Numbered from the stretch's first letter, positions 14,925 to 24,227 are shown. The stretch is DNA of 64,000 nt from Actinomyces oricola (GCF_004104015.1 NZ_RYFV01000008.1:1-64000), one strand, 5' to 3'. Numbers and translations: made by a program. The notes: generated from the sequence alone by a model not told the origin.

Positions 14925-16580
14925 ATGGAAACTCCTCCTTGGGGATCCTCCCTCCCGGCCGATGCCGTGACGAACCCGGCGACCAGCACCGCTGAACTCG
15001 CACAGATCGCGCAGAACCATCCGCAGTTGCATGGGGCTATCCTGCGTCATCCCAATGCCTCCCCGGAGCTGGTGGCCTGGATTAACGAGTTCACCGCGCA
15101 AGCAACTCAAGCGACCCAGGCGCTTCCAACGGCCGCCCAGGCCCCTGCCGCCCCAGGCGCGGCGCCACCATCTGCGCCGTTCCCCGCAGCGCCGCCCGCG
15201 GCGCCCTGGGCCCCGGGGCCAATGCCGGCCGGAGGCCGGCCGCCGATTGGAGGGCCGGCGCCGACTTTTGCCGCTGCCCCGGCCGGAGCACCGAACCCCC
15301 TACCGTCGCCCCAGGGCCAGCAGCCATGGCCCACCGTCCCCGTTGGAGGCCCTTGGGCCGTGCCCGCGCCGACGCCGCGGCGCAAGAAGGGACCGCTCAT
15401 CGCCTCGCTGGCGGCGGTCCTGGTCGTCGTGCTCGTAGTGGCGGGCGGACTCGTCTGGTTCCTGCGCTCCAAGAACAGCACCAACGCGTGGGTGGGCACA
15501 ATGAGCGCGGACTGGGCGAAGGGAACCCGGGAGCTGTGGAGCGTTGACGCCGACGACGCCTGGATCTCCCCTGACGGGAGATGGATGATCACCGTCGAGG
15601 ACTCGGGATCGGACTACTCCTACACCGCCTACGCCCTGAAAGGCGAAGAACTGGGGGATCCCGTGCTCCTGGACGGCACGAGAAACGCCTCAACGATGAC
15701 AGACCCCATGTTCATGGCGGGGGACAAGGCGATGGTCGCCGGAAGGATCTGCGAGCTCGCCAACGGCAAATGTCAGGACGCCCCCTGGGACGCGAACGAC
15801 CTGACCGCCTACCAGGAGACACCGAGTGGAACGATCTTGGCCTACGACGCCGACTGCACGCCGGATGGGACCACCATCACCTGCCCGTTCACCCTGCTCA
15901 CCGCCGAGGGGCAGGAGATCGCGTCCCTGGGTAAGAGTTATACACGGGTCACGGCCCGCGGGCTGTGGGATCTTGCTCCAGACGACTATCTTGTTGGGGT
16001 CTCGAATGACTCCGTTGACATTCTCAACGCCGACACCGGCCAGGTTGTGGCCCACTTGGATGCCGATGCCAGCTATGTGCTGACAACACTGGACGGCATT
16101 GTGGTCAACAATGAGGACACGCTGGTCGCCTACACCTGGGACGGCACCAAGCTGTGGCAGGAGAAGCACGACGGCGTCGGCTTCGACCACGTCTGGACAG
16201 TGAAGTCGGTCAACGACTTCCATGACTTCGTGAAAGCGGATATGCCGCAACTCTCCTCAGGGGATCTCTATAACGCCGCTGATAAGGATTCACGCTTCGT
16301 CCTGAAGGACGACGGGAAGGTGATCAACCTGGTGACCGGCGAGACCCGCAGTGTCAGCACCCGCTCCCTCATCATCCCCCTGGCTGAAGGAGCCGGGTTC
16401 GCAGTGGTGAGCGGGACCTCCACCAAACAGGAGGTCTCGTTCTGGGCGTCGGGCCGCGGCAGCAGTTCCAGCACCCTTGAGGGTTTCGTCTGGTACCACA
16501 GCTCCCAGCGCCTGCTGCTCAAGAATGACAGCAGCACCAGCAGCGAGAAACCAAGATTCACCGCCTACGCCCCCAAATAG
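14925..16580 (+). CDS. LRV-TM-ectodomain protein, tandem paralogue
   Basis: A 551-residue paralogue of the preceding gene with the same order: LRV-type segment (ADAVTNPATSTAELAQIAQN...), Ala/Pro/Gly-rich linker, basic RRKKG, membrane helix at ~156-180, and outer domain aligning throughout (GTRELWSVDADDAWISPDGRW against GTRKLWSVEARRVWISQDGRW; the shared end YAPK). It lacks the long AAQ tract. ATG 14925 is preferred over GTG 14910 because it gives exact alignment with the paralogue's N-terminus. The function of this pair is unknown. Confidence 0.85.
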   Translation: METPPWGSSLPADAVTNPATSTAELAQIAQNHPQLHGAILRHPNASPELVAWINEFTAQATQATQALPTAAQAPAAPGAAPPSAPFPAAPPAAPWAPGPMPAGGRPPIGGPAPTFAAAPAGAPNPLPSPQGQQPWPTVPVGGPWAVPAPTPRRKKGPLIASLAAVLVVVLVVAGGLVWFLRSKNSTNAWVGTMSADWAKGTRELWSVDADDAWISPDGRWMITVEDSGSDYSYTAYALKGEELGDPVLLDGTRNASTMTDPMFMAGDKAMVAGRICELANGKCQDAPWDANDLTAYQETPSGTILAYDADCTPDGTTITCPFTLLTAEGQEIASLGKSYTRVTARGLWDLAPDDYLVGVSNDSVDILNADTGQVVAHLDADASYVLTTLDGIVVNNEDTLVAYTWDGTKLWQEKHDGVGFDHVWTVKSVNDFHDFVKADMPQLSSGDLYNAADKDSRFVLKDDGKVINLVTGETRSVSTRSLIIPLAEGAGFAVVSGTSTKQEVSFWASGRGSSSSTLEGFVWYHSSQRLLLKNDSSTSSEKPRFTAYAPK

Positions 16581-16610
16581 TCCGCCGCCGGCAAGGCAAG
16601 ATCGAGGAGT

Positions 16611-17456
16611 TCACAGAGCCAAGATCTGGTCATTGAGCACCGGCCACACGGCCCTGTGCACCGAACTGAAGGGCTGCTCCCCCAGGAACACCGCCTGCCG
16701 GCCGGCCACCGGATCCACCCAGATAAAGGAGCCCGCCTGACCAAAATGGCCGAAGGTTGCCGGACTGTTCCCCCGGCCCGTCCAATGCGGCGACTTCGAG
16801 CCGCGAACCTCCACCCCCAGGCCGAAGTCGTTGGGCGTCTGACGTCCATAACCCGGCAGCACTCCGGCCAAGCCTGAGAACACTGGAGCACACGCCTGCT
16901 TCGCCAGCCCCGCCGACACCAGGCGCGGTGCAGCCAGCTCCTGGGCGAAGAGCGCCAGGTCGCGGGCGCTGCCCTCGCCGGAGTAAGCGGGGGACCCGGG
17001 CACCAGAACGCTGGCCATCCCCAGGGGCTCCAGCACACTGGTCTCCACCCATGTCTCCAGGGCAGTACCCGTGGCCTCCTCCAGGAGTTCCCCCACGATC
17101 TCAATGCCCCGGTTGGAGTAGATGCGCCTGGTCCCCGGCTCAGCGAGCACGGCGTCGGAGTCGAAGGCCACCCCCGAGGCGTGCGCCAAGAGGTGGCGCA
17201 CACTCGCCCCCGGCAGGCGAGCCGGGTCGGCGGGCGCCCCCAGGCCCAGCAGGCCCCGCTCAACAGCCACCAGCACCGACCAGGCCACAATCGGCTTGGT
17301 CACTGAGGCGAGGGGAAGAACCTCCATCACCGCCCCCGCCTCGGCGATGACCCGCCCGCCCTGGCAGACCACCAGCGCCGTGGGAAAGTCAAAACCGGCC
17401 AGGGCGGGAAGAGCCGCCAGTGCGGCATCCCCAGTCAAAGGGCGCAAAACGGTCAT
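16611..17456 (-). CDS. beta-lactamase-like serine hydrolase
   Basis: A 281-residue penicillin-binding-protein/class C beta-lactamase fold protein. The nucleophile motif is SVTK (in LPLASVTKPIVAW), the second motif YSN (RIYSNRGIEIVGE) and the third HFGQAG (HxG type). There is no signal peptide, so it is predicted cytosolic, and is more likely an esterase or peptidase than a resistance enzyme. ATG 17456 has AGAAGGA 4 nt upstream. Confidence 0.88.
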   Translation of the reverse strand: MTVLRPLTGDAALAALPALAGFDFPTALVVCQGGRVIAEAGAVMEVLPLASVTKPIVAWSVLVAVERGLLGLGAPADPARLPGASVRHLLAHASGVAFDSDAVLAEPGTRRIYSNRGIEIVGELLEEATGTALETWVETSVLEPLGMASVLVPGSPAYSGEGSARDLALFAQELAAPRLVSAGLAKQACAPVFSGLAGVLPGYGRQTPNDFGLGVEVRGSKSPHWTGRGNSPATFGHFGQAGSFIWVDPVAGRQAVFLGEQPFSSVHRAVWPVLNDQILAL

Positions 17457-17629
17457 GGGGTCCTTCTGTCCTTCCACGTGGTGCAGAACACGGGCTGGCG
17501 GCGCAGCGAATCCGGATCGGGAGACGGCCCCTATCGCGCACGCGCGCCGCCGGCAACTGCACGCGAGTACTCCGGCCCTGGGCGTCGTCGTCCCCGCCCA
17601 TCCGCCACGGGCCCAGCCGGCCCTTCTGG

Positions 17630-18448
17630 TCAGTGCAGGGCCAGGCGCTGATCGTGGAGGACCGGGAGAGCCGGGACGACGGCGGCCGGCCCCATGCCCA
17701 GGGCGCGCACCATCTGTGCGCTGAAGGAGTCGACGCGGTTGTTGGTGTCGCGCAGGTCGTAGTACTCCTCAACAACGGCGTCGTAGTCGGCCAGGGCCTC
17801 CAGATGCTCCTCCACATCGGGGTAGGAGTCGACTCCGGTGGTGATCTCCCGGGGCAGGCGCGGCTTGTACTGGGGCTCCTGGGCGGCATGCCCCACGAGC
17901 AGGCCCAGCAGCGGGAAGGTGCGCTCGGGCAGCTTGAGGGCTTCAATGACGCGGCGGGGGTCGCCCAGGATCGATCCCAGGTAGGTGGTGCCCAGGCCCA
18001 GGGACTCGGCGGCCACGACAACGTTCTGCGCCGCGATCACCGCGTCCTCCACCCCCTGGAGGAAAAGGTTGACGCGCTCGAGGGGCTCCAAGGAGACCCC
18101 GGCGCGCTCGCGGATGACCGCATTGCGGTGCAGATCGACGACGAACACGAAGAGCTCGCCGCGGTCCCCGCCCACATAGGGCTGCCCGGAGGCCAAGTAG
18201 ACCTGTTCGCGCACCACCGGGTCCAGAATGCGGATAATGGTGACCTGCTGCTGGAAAGCGGAGGTGGCGGCGTGCCGGGCGACATCGAGAAGGGTGGTGA
18301 CTGTGTCCTCCCCCAGCGGCTCATCGGTGTAGGCGCGAATAGTGCGGTGGGCCATCTGGGCGGCGATAGTCGTATTGGTCACCGGGGTGGTGGCCGGGGT
18401 GTTGAGAGCGTCGGTGGGGGCGTCGGTACTGTGTGCGGTCGTGCTCAT
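17630..18448 (-). CDS. nitroreductase-family FMN oxidoreductase
   Basis: A 272-residue flavoprotein of the NfsA/Frp branch. The FMN/N-terminal motif is MAHRTIRAYTDEPL (H/R-R-S/T-x-R-x-F/Y), followed by VARHAATSAFQQQVTIIRI, QNVVVAAESLGLGTTYLGSI and LLVGHAAQEPQYKPRLP, all typical of NADPH-dependent reductases of that branch. The first ~25 residues are a Thr/Ala-rich extension. It likely reduces quinones or nitro compounds; the physiological substrate is unknown. Confidence 0.9.
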   Translation of the reverse strand: MSTTAHSTDAPTDALNTPATTPVTNTTIAAQMAHRTIRAYTDEPLGEDTVTTLLDVARHAATSAFQQQVTIIRILDPVVREQVYLASGQPYVGGDRGELFVFVVDLHRNAVIRERAGVSLEPLERVNLFLQGVEDAVIAAQNVVVAAESLGLGTTYLGSILGDPRRVIEALKLPERTFPLLGLLVGHAAQEPQYKPRLPREITTGVDSYPDVEEHLEALADYDAVVEEYYDLRDTNNRVDSFSAQMVRALGMGPAAVVPALPVLHDQRLALH

Positions 18449-18633
18449 GCCTGCTGTCCGTCCGGTGGATCGTGTTTACCCTGATGCTAGCCGCAGGGGT
18501 CGGGGCCGAGCCCGCAGGAGTCGAGCCGGCGTCGCCCCATGCCGCTCAAGGGATGACGCGGCCATCAGGCATGCGGGGCAGGGGCGGCGGGCGCCCGCGA
18601 GTGTGTCCGCACAGGTCGCTAGCATCATTGGCG

Positions 18634-19422
18634 ATGCCTTTTTATCACCGCGCCCCGCACGACCGCGGCCCTCTGCGCCCCGTCTCCACACCCCGGCTTC
18701 GGGCGACCGACCCCACCTCGGCGGCCGGCCGGGCATTGGTGCCCGACCCAGCGCTGGAGCGCGCGGTGGCCGGCGTGGGCTACGCGATCATTGACCTGGA
18801 AACCACGGGCCTGTCCCCGACCACCGACTCCATCCTGGAAATCGGGGTAGTCCTGACCGACGCCTGCGGGAGGGTCGAGCGGAGCTGGTCCACCCTGGTG
18901 GATCCTGGCGCCGGCATTGACGTGGGCCCCACCTTTATTCACGGGATTGTCGCCGCCGACCTGGCGGGCGCCCCCGCCCTGGATGACGTCGCCGACCTGC
19001 TCGTGCGCGACCTCGCGGGCCGGGCGGTGGTGGCCCACAACGCGCGTTTCGACGTCGGTTTCCTCGTTCAGGCCTTAGGCAGGCGGCGCATGCTCGACCG
19101 GGGTGCGCGCGTGCCGCGGGTGTGCACCATGGAGTGGGCGCGTCACTTCATCACCACACCCTCGCGGCGCCTGGTCACCTGTTGTCGCAGCGCCGGCGTC
19201 GACATTGGGCAGCACCACAGCGCGCTTGACGATGCCGTGGCAGCCGCGGGCCTGCTGCGCCACTACTTGAATGTAGGTCGCGAGCGCGGCGAGGAGCCGG
19301 TGGCGTGGGCGCGGGCCCTGGTCGCTGCGCAGGCCTTTACCGGCTGGCACTGGGACGACGAGCGCGCCAGGAGGGCCGAGGCCCTGCTGGTGCCGCGCTC
19401 CCGGCCCGGCGCCCCGCGCTAG
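18634..19422 (+). CDS. DEDDh 3'-5' exonuclease (DnaQ-like)
   Basis: A 262-residue exonuclease-fold protein. ExoI motif IDLETTGLSPTTDSILEIG (DxE), ExoII AHNARFDVGFL (D) and ExoIII HHSALDDAVAAAGLL (H-x4-D) are all present, so it should be active. It resembles stand-alone DnaQ-type proteins rather than a replicative epsilon subunit. ATG 18634 is the last start before the conserved core; the ribosome site is weak. Divergent from the nitroreductase. Confidence 0.88.
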   Translation: MPFYHRAPHDRGPLRPVSTPRLRATDPTSAAGRALVPDPALERAVAGVGYAIIDLETTGLSPTTDSILEIGVVLTDACGRVERSWSTLVDPGAGIDVGPTFIHGIVAADLAGAPALDDVADLLVRDLAGRAVVAHNARFDVGFLVQALGRRRMLDRGARVPRVCTMEWARHFITTPSRRLVTCCRSAGVDIGQHHSALDDAVAAAGLLRHYLNVGRERGEEPVAWARALVAAQAFTGWHWDDERARRAEALLVPRSRPGAPR

Positions 19423-19444
19423 CCCCCGCCCCCTCCTCCCCCCT

Positions 19445-19504
19445 TCCAACAAAATCCTCACAGCACAACGTCCACGGCTGCCGTGCTGTGAGGATTTTGT
19501 TGGA
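19445..19504. terminator. 22-bp-stem bidirectional terminator
   Basis: A perfect 22-bp stem (19445-19466 with 19483-19504) with a 16-nt loop between the convergent exonuclease and 376-residue hypothetical genes. The base of the stem carries AAAA/TTTT, so each strand transcribes a short U-run on leaving the hairpin. The flanks are pyrimidine-rich on one side and purine-rich on the other, extending the pairing further. Confidence 0.8.
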
Positions 19505-19522
19505 GAGAGGGAGGGGAGGGGT

Positions 19523-20653
19523 TCAGCTTTCCAGCGCCACCAGGAAGCCGTCGTCGTCCACCGCCACGCCACCGACGGCGCGCACCAGCGCCGCGGCCAT
19601 CGCCTCAACCCGCTCGCGGGCCGCGGTGCGCTCACGACGCCGACTGCGCGAGAGCACTAGGGCGAAGGCGTCGGCCGGGTCCCGGGGAATCCAAGCCAGC
19701 GAGTACATGACGACGCCGTCGCGCGCCCACTCTTCACCGCGGATGCACAGGGGCAGGTGCTCGGCGCCCTGGACGCGGACCTCTAGGCGCCCCCAATCCT
19801 CGCGCTGGTTCTCAACATCGACGGGGGCGACGACGCCGTAACCGGTGCGGATCTCGTCAATGGTCTGCCCGGCGGCGGCAACCCGGTCGTCCTCACGCCC
19901 CCGCTCCTGCCGGGAACGCTCAGCGGTGCGCCACGCCTCATCAAGGACCTCGGCGCCAAAACGCTCCACCAGGCTCTCCAGTTGCTGACTCGACAGGGCC
20001 GCCAGGCCCGTGGCACCCCGCACCTGGATGGCGTCCAGGTGCAGGCGAACCCCTGGGGCGACCGGTGACAAGGCCGCCACGGCACCGTCGGGCGAGAGCC
20101 ACACCGGCGAGAAGACAGTCAACCCCACCGAGGACATGGGATCGGGCACCACCAGGGTCACCATTGGCTTCTTCTGGCCCTCGGGGGGGTCGGCAACCAG
20201 GCGCAGGCCGCCGGCCAGCCTGCGGGCAATAGCTCGCAGCCTCTGCAATGCAAGGAGTTCGTCACCGGCGGGCTGACGCTGGGGGAAGGCGTCAGCCAGG
20301 GGATCGGCCCCCACCAGCTCAGGCGGCAACGGTCCAGAGCGTTGGGGGGCGCAGTCCAGCAGCATGACCTGCGTGGCCCACTCGGGCAGGTCCAGCATGG
20401 CGCGCATCTGCGCGTCCAAGCTCCACGGGCCGTGGAGCTCGGCCCCGGGAGAGAGCTGAAGGCGGGAGGCCCCCACCCACCCGGCGTGCGCGTCAAGGGA
20501 CAGGGCCAGGGCCTCGACCTCGTCAGGGGCGACATCATCGGCCAGGACCAGCAGGTGGCGGGTGTCCACCAGGCCCACCGGCAGCATCCCGGTCACCGAG
20601 AAACTCATAGTGTCCGAGGGCAGGGAAACTGCAAAATCACCGAAACTGCTCAC
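19523..20653 (-). CDS. conserved hypothetical protein, coupled to dcd
   Basis: A 376-residue soluble protein without signal peptide or membrane segment. It is rich in acidic residues and aliphatic strands (for example [21 protein letters not shown]). The sequence [14 protein letters not shown] and the C-terminal end [20 protein letters not shown] carry no motif I know. GTG 20653 overlaps the dcd TGA (GTGA), so it is translated after dcd. I do not recognise its family. Confidence 0.75.
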   Translation of the reverse strand: MSSFGDFAVSLPSDTMSFSVTGMLPVGLVDTRHLLVLADDVAPDEVEALALSLDAHAGWVGASRLQLSPGAELHGPWSLDAQMRAMLDLPEWATQVMLLDCAPQRSGPLPPELVGADPLADAFPQRQPAGDELLALQRLRAIARRLAGGLRLVADPPEGQKKPMVTLVVPDPMSSVGLTVFSPVWLSPDGAVAALSPVAPGVRLHLDAIQVRGATGLAALSSQQLESLVERFGAEVLDEAWRTAERSRQERGREDDRVAAAGQTIDEIRTGYGVVAPVDVENQREDWGRLEVRVQGAEHLPLCIRGEEWARDGVVMYSLAWIPRDPADAFALVLSRSRRRERTAARERVEAMAAALVRAVGGVAVDDDGFLVALES

Positions 20654-21297
20654 CGCTGTACCTCCGCGCTCGTGCCCTGTACTTGATCCCGACCGGCATC
20701 CTGGGCCAGGGGGCCGGGGTCGGTAATGCGCCTGCGATCGAAGCCCCTATAGGAGCGCGAGGCGGTCGGGCCGCGCTGCCCTTGGTAGCGCGAGCCCGAG
20801 GCCCCCTGCCCGTAGGGCGCCTCGGCGGGGCTGGAGAGGCGGAAGAAGCACAACTGGCCGACCTTCATCCCCGGCCATAGCTTGATCGGCATAGTCGCCG
20901 TGTTGGACAGCTCCAGGGTGACGTGCCCGGTGAAGCCGGGGTCGATGAACCCGGCCGTGGAGTGGGTGAGCAGGCCCAAGCGCCCCAGGGACGACTTGCC
21001 TTCCAGGCGGGCGGCAATGTCGTCGGGCAGGGTGATCCGCTCGAAGGAGGACCCGAGGACGAATTCGCCGGGGTGGAGCACGAAGGGCTCATCGGGGCCG
21101 ACATCCACCAAGTGGGTCAAGTCCCCCTGCGGCTGGGCCGGATCGATCACCGGGTAGCGGTGGTTATCGAAAAGACGGAACCAACGGTCCAGGCGCACGT
21201 CAATGGAGGCGGGTTGAATCATCTCCGAGTCAAGAGGGTCCAACACCACGCGGCCGGCCTGGAGTTCGGCGCGGATGTCACGGTCGGAAAGTAGCAC
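20650..21297 (-). CDS. dcd: dCTP deaminase (bifunctional dUMP-forming type likely)
   Basis: A 215-residue enzyme converting dCTP to dUTP, and in the actinobacterial type on to dUMP. Seen: [11 protein letters not shown] at the N-terminus, [21 protein letters not shown], the loop [33 protein letters not shown] with the catalytic Glu, and [11 protein letters not shown] 21297 gives the canonical N-terminus (M-LLSD); ATG 21318 would add seven residues (MTWHNRP). The C-terminal tail is ~15 residues longer than usual and runs into the next gene's start. Confidence 0.93.
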   Translation of the reverse strand: MLLSDRDIRAELQAGRVVLDPLDSEMIQPASIDVRLDRWFRLFDNHRYPVIDPAQPQGDLTHLVDVGPDEPFVLHPGEFVLGSSFERITLPDDIAARLEGKSSLGRLGLLTHSTAGFIDPGFTGHVTLELSNTATMPIKLWPGMKVGQLCFFRLSSPAEAPYGQGASGSRYQGQRGPTASRSYRGFDRRRITDPGPLAQDAGRDQVQGTSAEVQR

Positions 21298-21399
21298 AGG
21301 GCGATTGTGCCAGGTCATGGCCTGCGCTACGCACACCGGCCGCACGCCCGCCGCAGGGCGGGCATGCGGCCAGTGCCGGTGTATGTGCCGCTGACCGGT

Positions 21400-21957
21400 T
21401 CACTCCTTGAGGGGGACGCCATTGGCGTCCACGCCCCACGGCTGGGCGCCGGGCTGGGCGGTGAGGATGAGGATGCCCTCGATCAGGCCCCACAGGGCCC
21501 CCGCACCGCAGGTCACAATGGTGACAATGATCTGGATGATGCCCTTGTTGGTGTTGCCCAGGTAGAAGTTGTGGATGCCCCACCCGCCCAGGAAGATGCC
21601 GAGCAGGCCCGCGGCCATCTTCGACTTCTGCTCCGTGACGTAGCCCTGCTGCTGGTAGCCGGCCTGAGGATAGGCCTGCTGGGCCGACTGGCCGTAAGCG
21701 TCCTGGGTGTAACCGGTCTGACCGTAAGCGTCCTGGGTGTAACCGGTCTGGCCGGAGGCGTCCTGGGTGTAGCCGGTCTGGCCGGAGGCGTCCTGGGTGT
21801 AGCCGGTCTGACCGTAAGCCTGCTGGCCCGCCTGAGCGGCGTAGGGGTCGGCGCTTCCGTAGGCCCCGGAAGCGGACTGGGTTCCGGGGGCCGACTGGGC
21901 GCCGTCAGCAGAGTTGGACCACTGCGGGCTGGTACCTTCGGGAGACGGCGTCGTCAT
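21400..21957 (-). CDS. TM2-domain protein with tyrosine/glutamine repeats
   Basis: A 185-residue protein. The N-terminal half is low-complexity, with four near-identical ten-residue repeats GQTGYTQDA(S/Y). The C-terminal half is the TM2 domain: KSKMAAGLLGIFLGGWGIHNFYLGNTNKGIIQIIVTIVTCG, with the characteristic G-x-H-x-F/Y-L-G turn between two membrane helices, then W-G-L-I-E-G-I. ATG 21957 has CAGGAG 8 nt upstream. TM2 proteins of actinobacteria are of unknown function. Confidence 0.9.
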   Translation of the reverse strand: MTTPSPEGTSPQWSNSADGAQSAPGTQSASGAYGSADPYAAQAGQQAYGQTGYTQDASGQTGYTQDASGQTGYTQDAYGQTGYTQDAYGQSAQQAYPQAGYQQQGYVTEQKSKMAAGLLGIFLGGWGIHNFYLGNTNKGIIQIIVTIVTCGAGALWGLIEGILILTAQPGAQPWGVDANGVPLKE

Positions 21958-22136
21958 ACGATCTGCTCCTGTTTCAAACCGGCGCCGCTGGGATACGGCG
22001 CGTGCATCGGACACCATACCCAGATTCGGAGGCTTGCGCGTACCTGACCGCCGGAGACAGATCTCCCCCTTGACACGGTTTTCGCCTTGACGCCCTGGTG
22101 GGGTATGCTGCTCCAGCGCGCCCCGAGGGCGAGCAC

Positions 22137-22210
22137 GCGGGTGTAGTTCAATGGTAGAACTTCAGCTTCCCAAGCTGACAGCGCGGGTTCGATTCCCGTC
22201 ACCCGCTCCA
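22137..22210 (+). tRNA. tRNA-Gly (anticodon CCC)
   Basis: 74 nt with acceptor stem GCGGGTG/CACCCGC, D-arm GTAGTTCAATGGTAGAAC, anticodon stem TCAGC/GCTGA around loop TTCCCAA (anticodon CCC), T-arm GCGGGTTCGATTCCCGT, discriminator T and encoded CCA. It reads GGG codons. A TATGCT -10-like hexamer lies at 22104-22109, 28 bp upstream. Confidence 0.96.
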
Positions 22211-22249
22211 CTGCCGGGGCGGCCCGGCCGCCGAGCCGCCGCCAGCCAT

Positions 22250-22942
22250 TCAAAAGGCCGCCAGTAACGCCTTAACCGCCACAGCGCTGGCGGCCGCATC
22301 GACAAGGAACCACGTCACCAGCCAGAACCAGGCAGGCAGGACAGTGAGTTGGGCCAGGGTTCGGTGGTCCTGGCCGGCGTCCCGTGAGGAGGCAACGTCT
22401 CGCAGAGAGTCCCACGCACCCACGAGCAGCGCCAGTCCGACTCCAACCAGCACGCCGTCGCGCCAATGCCAGCCCCACCACCACAGGGCGCCAGTCGCAA
22501 TAATGGCGCACACCACGAGCACGGCGGTGCGCAGCGATCGCGACATGAGCAGCAGGACCACGAAGGCCACCGCGGCGAGGATCAGGAGGGCGCCGCTCCA
22601 CCCCCGCATGGCGACGGCCACCGTCACCGCCCCGAGCAGGGCCGGCGCCGGGTAGCCCGCCCACGTGGTGAGCACCCGCCCCGGCCCCCGGGTTTTGCCC
22701 GCGGTAATGGCGTGCCCGCCCAGTTCCCGGGAGACCACGAACCCCTCGAACCTGCGCCCCACCAGAATGCCGACGAAACCGTGCCCGGCCTCGTGAACAA
22801 TGGTGACCAGGGCCCGTCCCCAGCGCCTGGCCGTGGGCCAGGCCACCACCAGCACCCCCATGGCCAGGGCGGGCCACAGCTCGAACACCGAGGGCGCACC
22901 GGTACCGGAGACGCGCACAACAAGCTCATGCCACAGGTTCAT
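22250..22942 (-). CDS. M50-type membrane metalloprotease-like protein
   Basis: A 230-residue polytopic membrane protein. The zinc motif HEAGH is in ALVTIVHEAGHGFVGIL on the first hydrophobic pair, followed by about five more hydrophobic segments. A C-terminal D in AWDSLRDVASSRDAGQDH may supply the third metal ligand. This resembles the actinobacterial M50B-like group rather than S2P/RseP with PDZ domains. ATG 22942 starts the conserved part. Substrate unknown. Confidence 0.85.
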   Translation of the reverse strand: MNLWHELVVRVSGTGAPSVFELWPALAMGVLVVAWPTARRWGRALVTIVHEAGHGFVGILVGRRFEGFVVSRELGGHAITAGKTRGPGRVLTTWAGYPAPALLGAVTVAVAMRGWSGALLILAAVAFVVLLLMSRSLRTAVLVVCAIIATGALWWWGWHWRDGVLVGVGLALLVGAWDSLRDVASSRDAGQDHRTLAQLTVLPAWFWLVTWFLVDAAASAVAVKALLAAF

Positions 22943-23008
22943 TCCGTCAGAACTCACGTCCGGCAGTGTGCCAGGAGCGCCTGTGGACTCGCTATGTAGG
23001 GTCACTCC

Positions 23009-23506
23009 ATGTCCACACCCTCCCCCACCCCCCGCCTGGTCGTGGCCGCCGCCGTCCTGGACAGCCTGTCGCATCCGACGGCGATGCTGTGCGCCGCCCG
23101 CTCCTACCCGCCTGAGCACGCGGGCCTCTACGAGCTGCCCGGCGGCAAGGTCGACCCCGGCGAGACACCGCCGGTGGCCCTGCGCCGCGAGCTGCGCGAG
23201 GAGATCAGCCTGGAGGTGCGCCTGGGGGCTGAGCTGCCCCCGCCGGCCCGCCTGGCGGTGGCGCCGCCCGCCCCGGGCCAACGCCGGGGGCCGGGCGACG
23301 ACGCCCCGGCCTGGCCGGTACTCAACGGCTATCGAATGCGGGTGTGGCTGGCCGAGCCCGCCGTCCCCGGGCATGGTCCCCGGCGGGGCGGTGACCATGA
23401 GGACATGCGCTGGGTTGGCCTGGAGGGGCTGGGGGAGCTGGGATGGTTGTCCGCCGACGAGCCGATTGTGCGAGCCCTCCGCGCCCTGCTCACCTCGGTT
23501 TTCTGA
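23009..23506 (+). CDS. NUDIX hydrolase, MutT-like
   Basis: A 165-residue pyrophosphohydrolase. The Nudix box GGKVDPGETPPVALRRELREEISLEV fits G-x5-E-x7-REUxEE, ending in I-S rather than the usual G-U. It resembles 8-oxo-dGTP/CTP pyrophosphatases that end in a strand WV-LEGL-E-L-W. A ~25-residue Pro/Gly-rich insertion follows the box. Divergent from the M50-like gene. Confidence 0.88.
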   Translation: MSTPSPTPRLVVAAAVLDSLSHPTAMLCAARSYPPEHAGLYELPGGKVDPGETPPVALRRELREEISLEVRLGAELPPPARLAVAPPAPGQRRGPGDDAPAWPVLNGYRMRVWLAEPAVPGHGPRRGGDHEDMRWVGLEGLGELGWLSADEPIVRALRALLTSVF

Positions 23507-23549
23507 CGCTTCTCGCGCATTCGTCACCTTGTCGACTAGGCTGACCGCC

Positions 23550-24173
23550 GTGCCGAAGATCATGGGTAACTCACTGTCCGAGCATCGTCAGCGCACGCGC
23601 GCAGCCCTCTTCGAGGCCTTGTCCACGCTTATGAGCGAACGCGCCTTCGACAAGATCACTCTCTCCGATGTCGCCGCCCAGGCGGGTGTGGGCCGCACAG
23701 CCGTCTACAACCATTTCGCCGACAAGGAGGATCTTCTTCTGGCCTTTATGGAGTACGAGAGCAGGCGCTTCGGCGCCGAACTCACCCGCTGCCTGATCGA
23801 CACCGAGGACCCCGTCGATCAGCTGCGCATCTACGTGCGCCAGCAGGCCCTGATCAAGAGCCACTACCACTTCCCCACCACCGGCCCCCTGTCCACCACG
23901 GTCTCCCAGGGGACCGCCGGGCGGCTGCGCGCCCACGCCGGACAGGTCACGCACATGCTCGCCCAGATCCTCACTGAGGCCATGGAGGCCGGGGCCATCC
24001 CCCGACAGGACCCGGCCCAGCTCATCCCCTTGATCCACGCCTGCGTCATGGGCGGGCGCCCAACCCCCACCGACCCGCAGGCGCGGGCCGCCTACCTGCA
24101 GGCGCTGGACACCTTCGTGCTGCGCGGGGTGGGAGCGGTCGTTCCCGACCACCCCGTGCCCACCCCGATTTGA
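23550..24173 (+). CDS. TetR-family transcriptional regulator
   Basis: A 207-residue repressor-type protein. The HTH is ITLSDVAAQAGVGRTAVYNHFADKEDLL, residues ~37-65. GTG 23550 gives MPKIMGNSLSEHRQRTR, the usual opening for this subgroup; ATG 23562 is a second choice. The effector domain gives no clue to ligand. No adjacent transporter or enzyme on either side is an obvious target. Confidence 0.9.
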   Translation: MPKIMGNSLSEHRQRTRAALFEALSTLMSERAFDKITLSDVAAQAGVGRTAVYNHFADKEDLLLAFMEYESRRFGAELTRCLIDTEDPVDQLRIYVRQQALIKSHYHFPTTGPLSTTVSQGTAGRLRAHAGQVTHMLAQILTEAMEAGAIPRQDPAQLIPLIHACVMGGRPTPTDPQARAAYLQALDTFVLRGVGAVVPDHPVPTPI

Positions 24174-24227
24174 GCCGCGGCGCCCCATTATCACAGCTTC
24201 AGACAGGCGCGGACGTGCGCCTGCGGC

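Noticed and set aside
22250-23563. 437-codon version of the M50-like protein starting at 23563
   Set aside because: The extra ~200 residues are the antisense of the NUDIX gene and show no membrane or protease character; conservation begins at ATG 22942.
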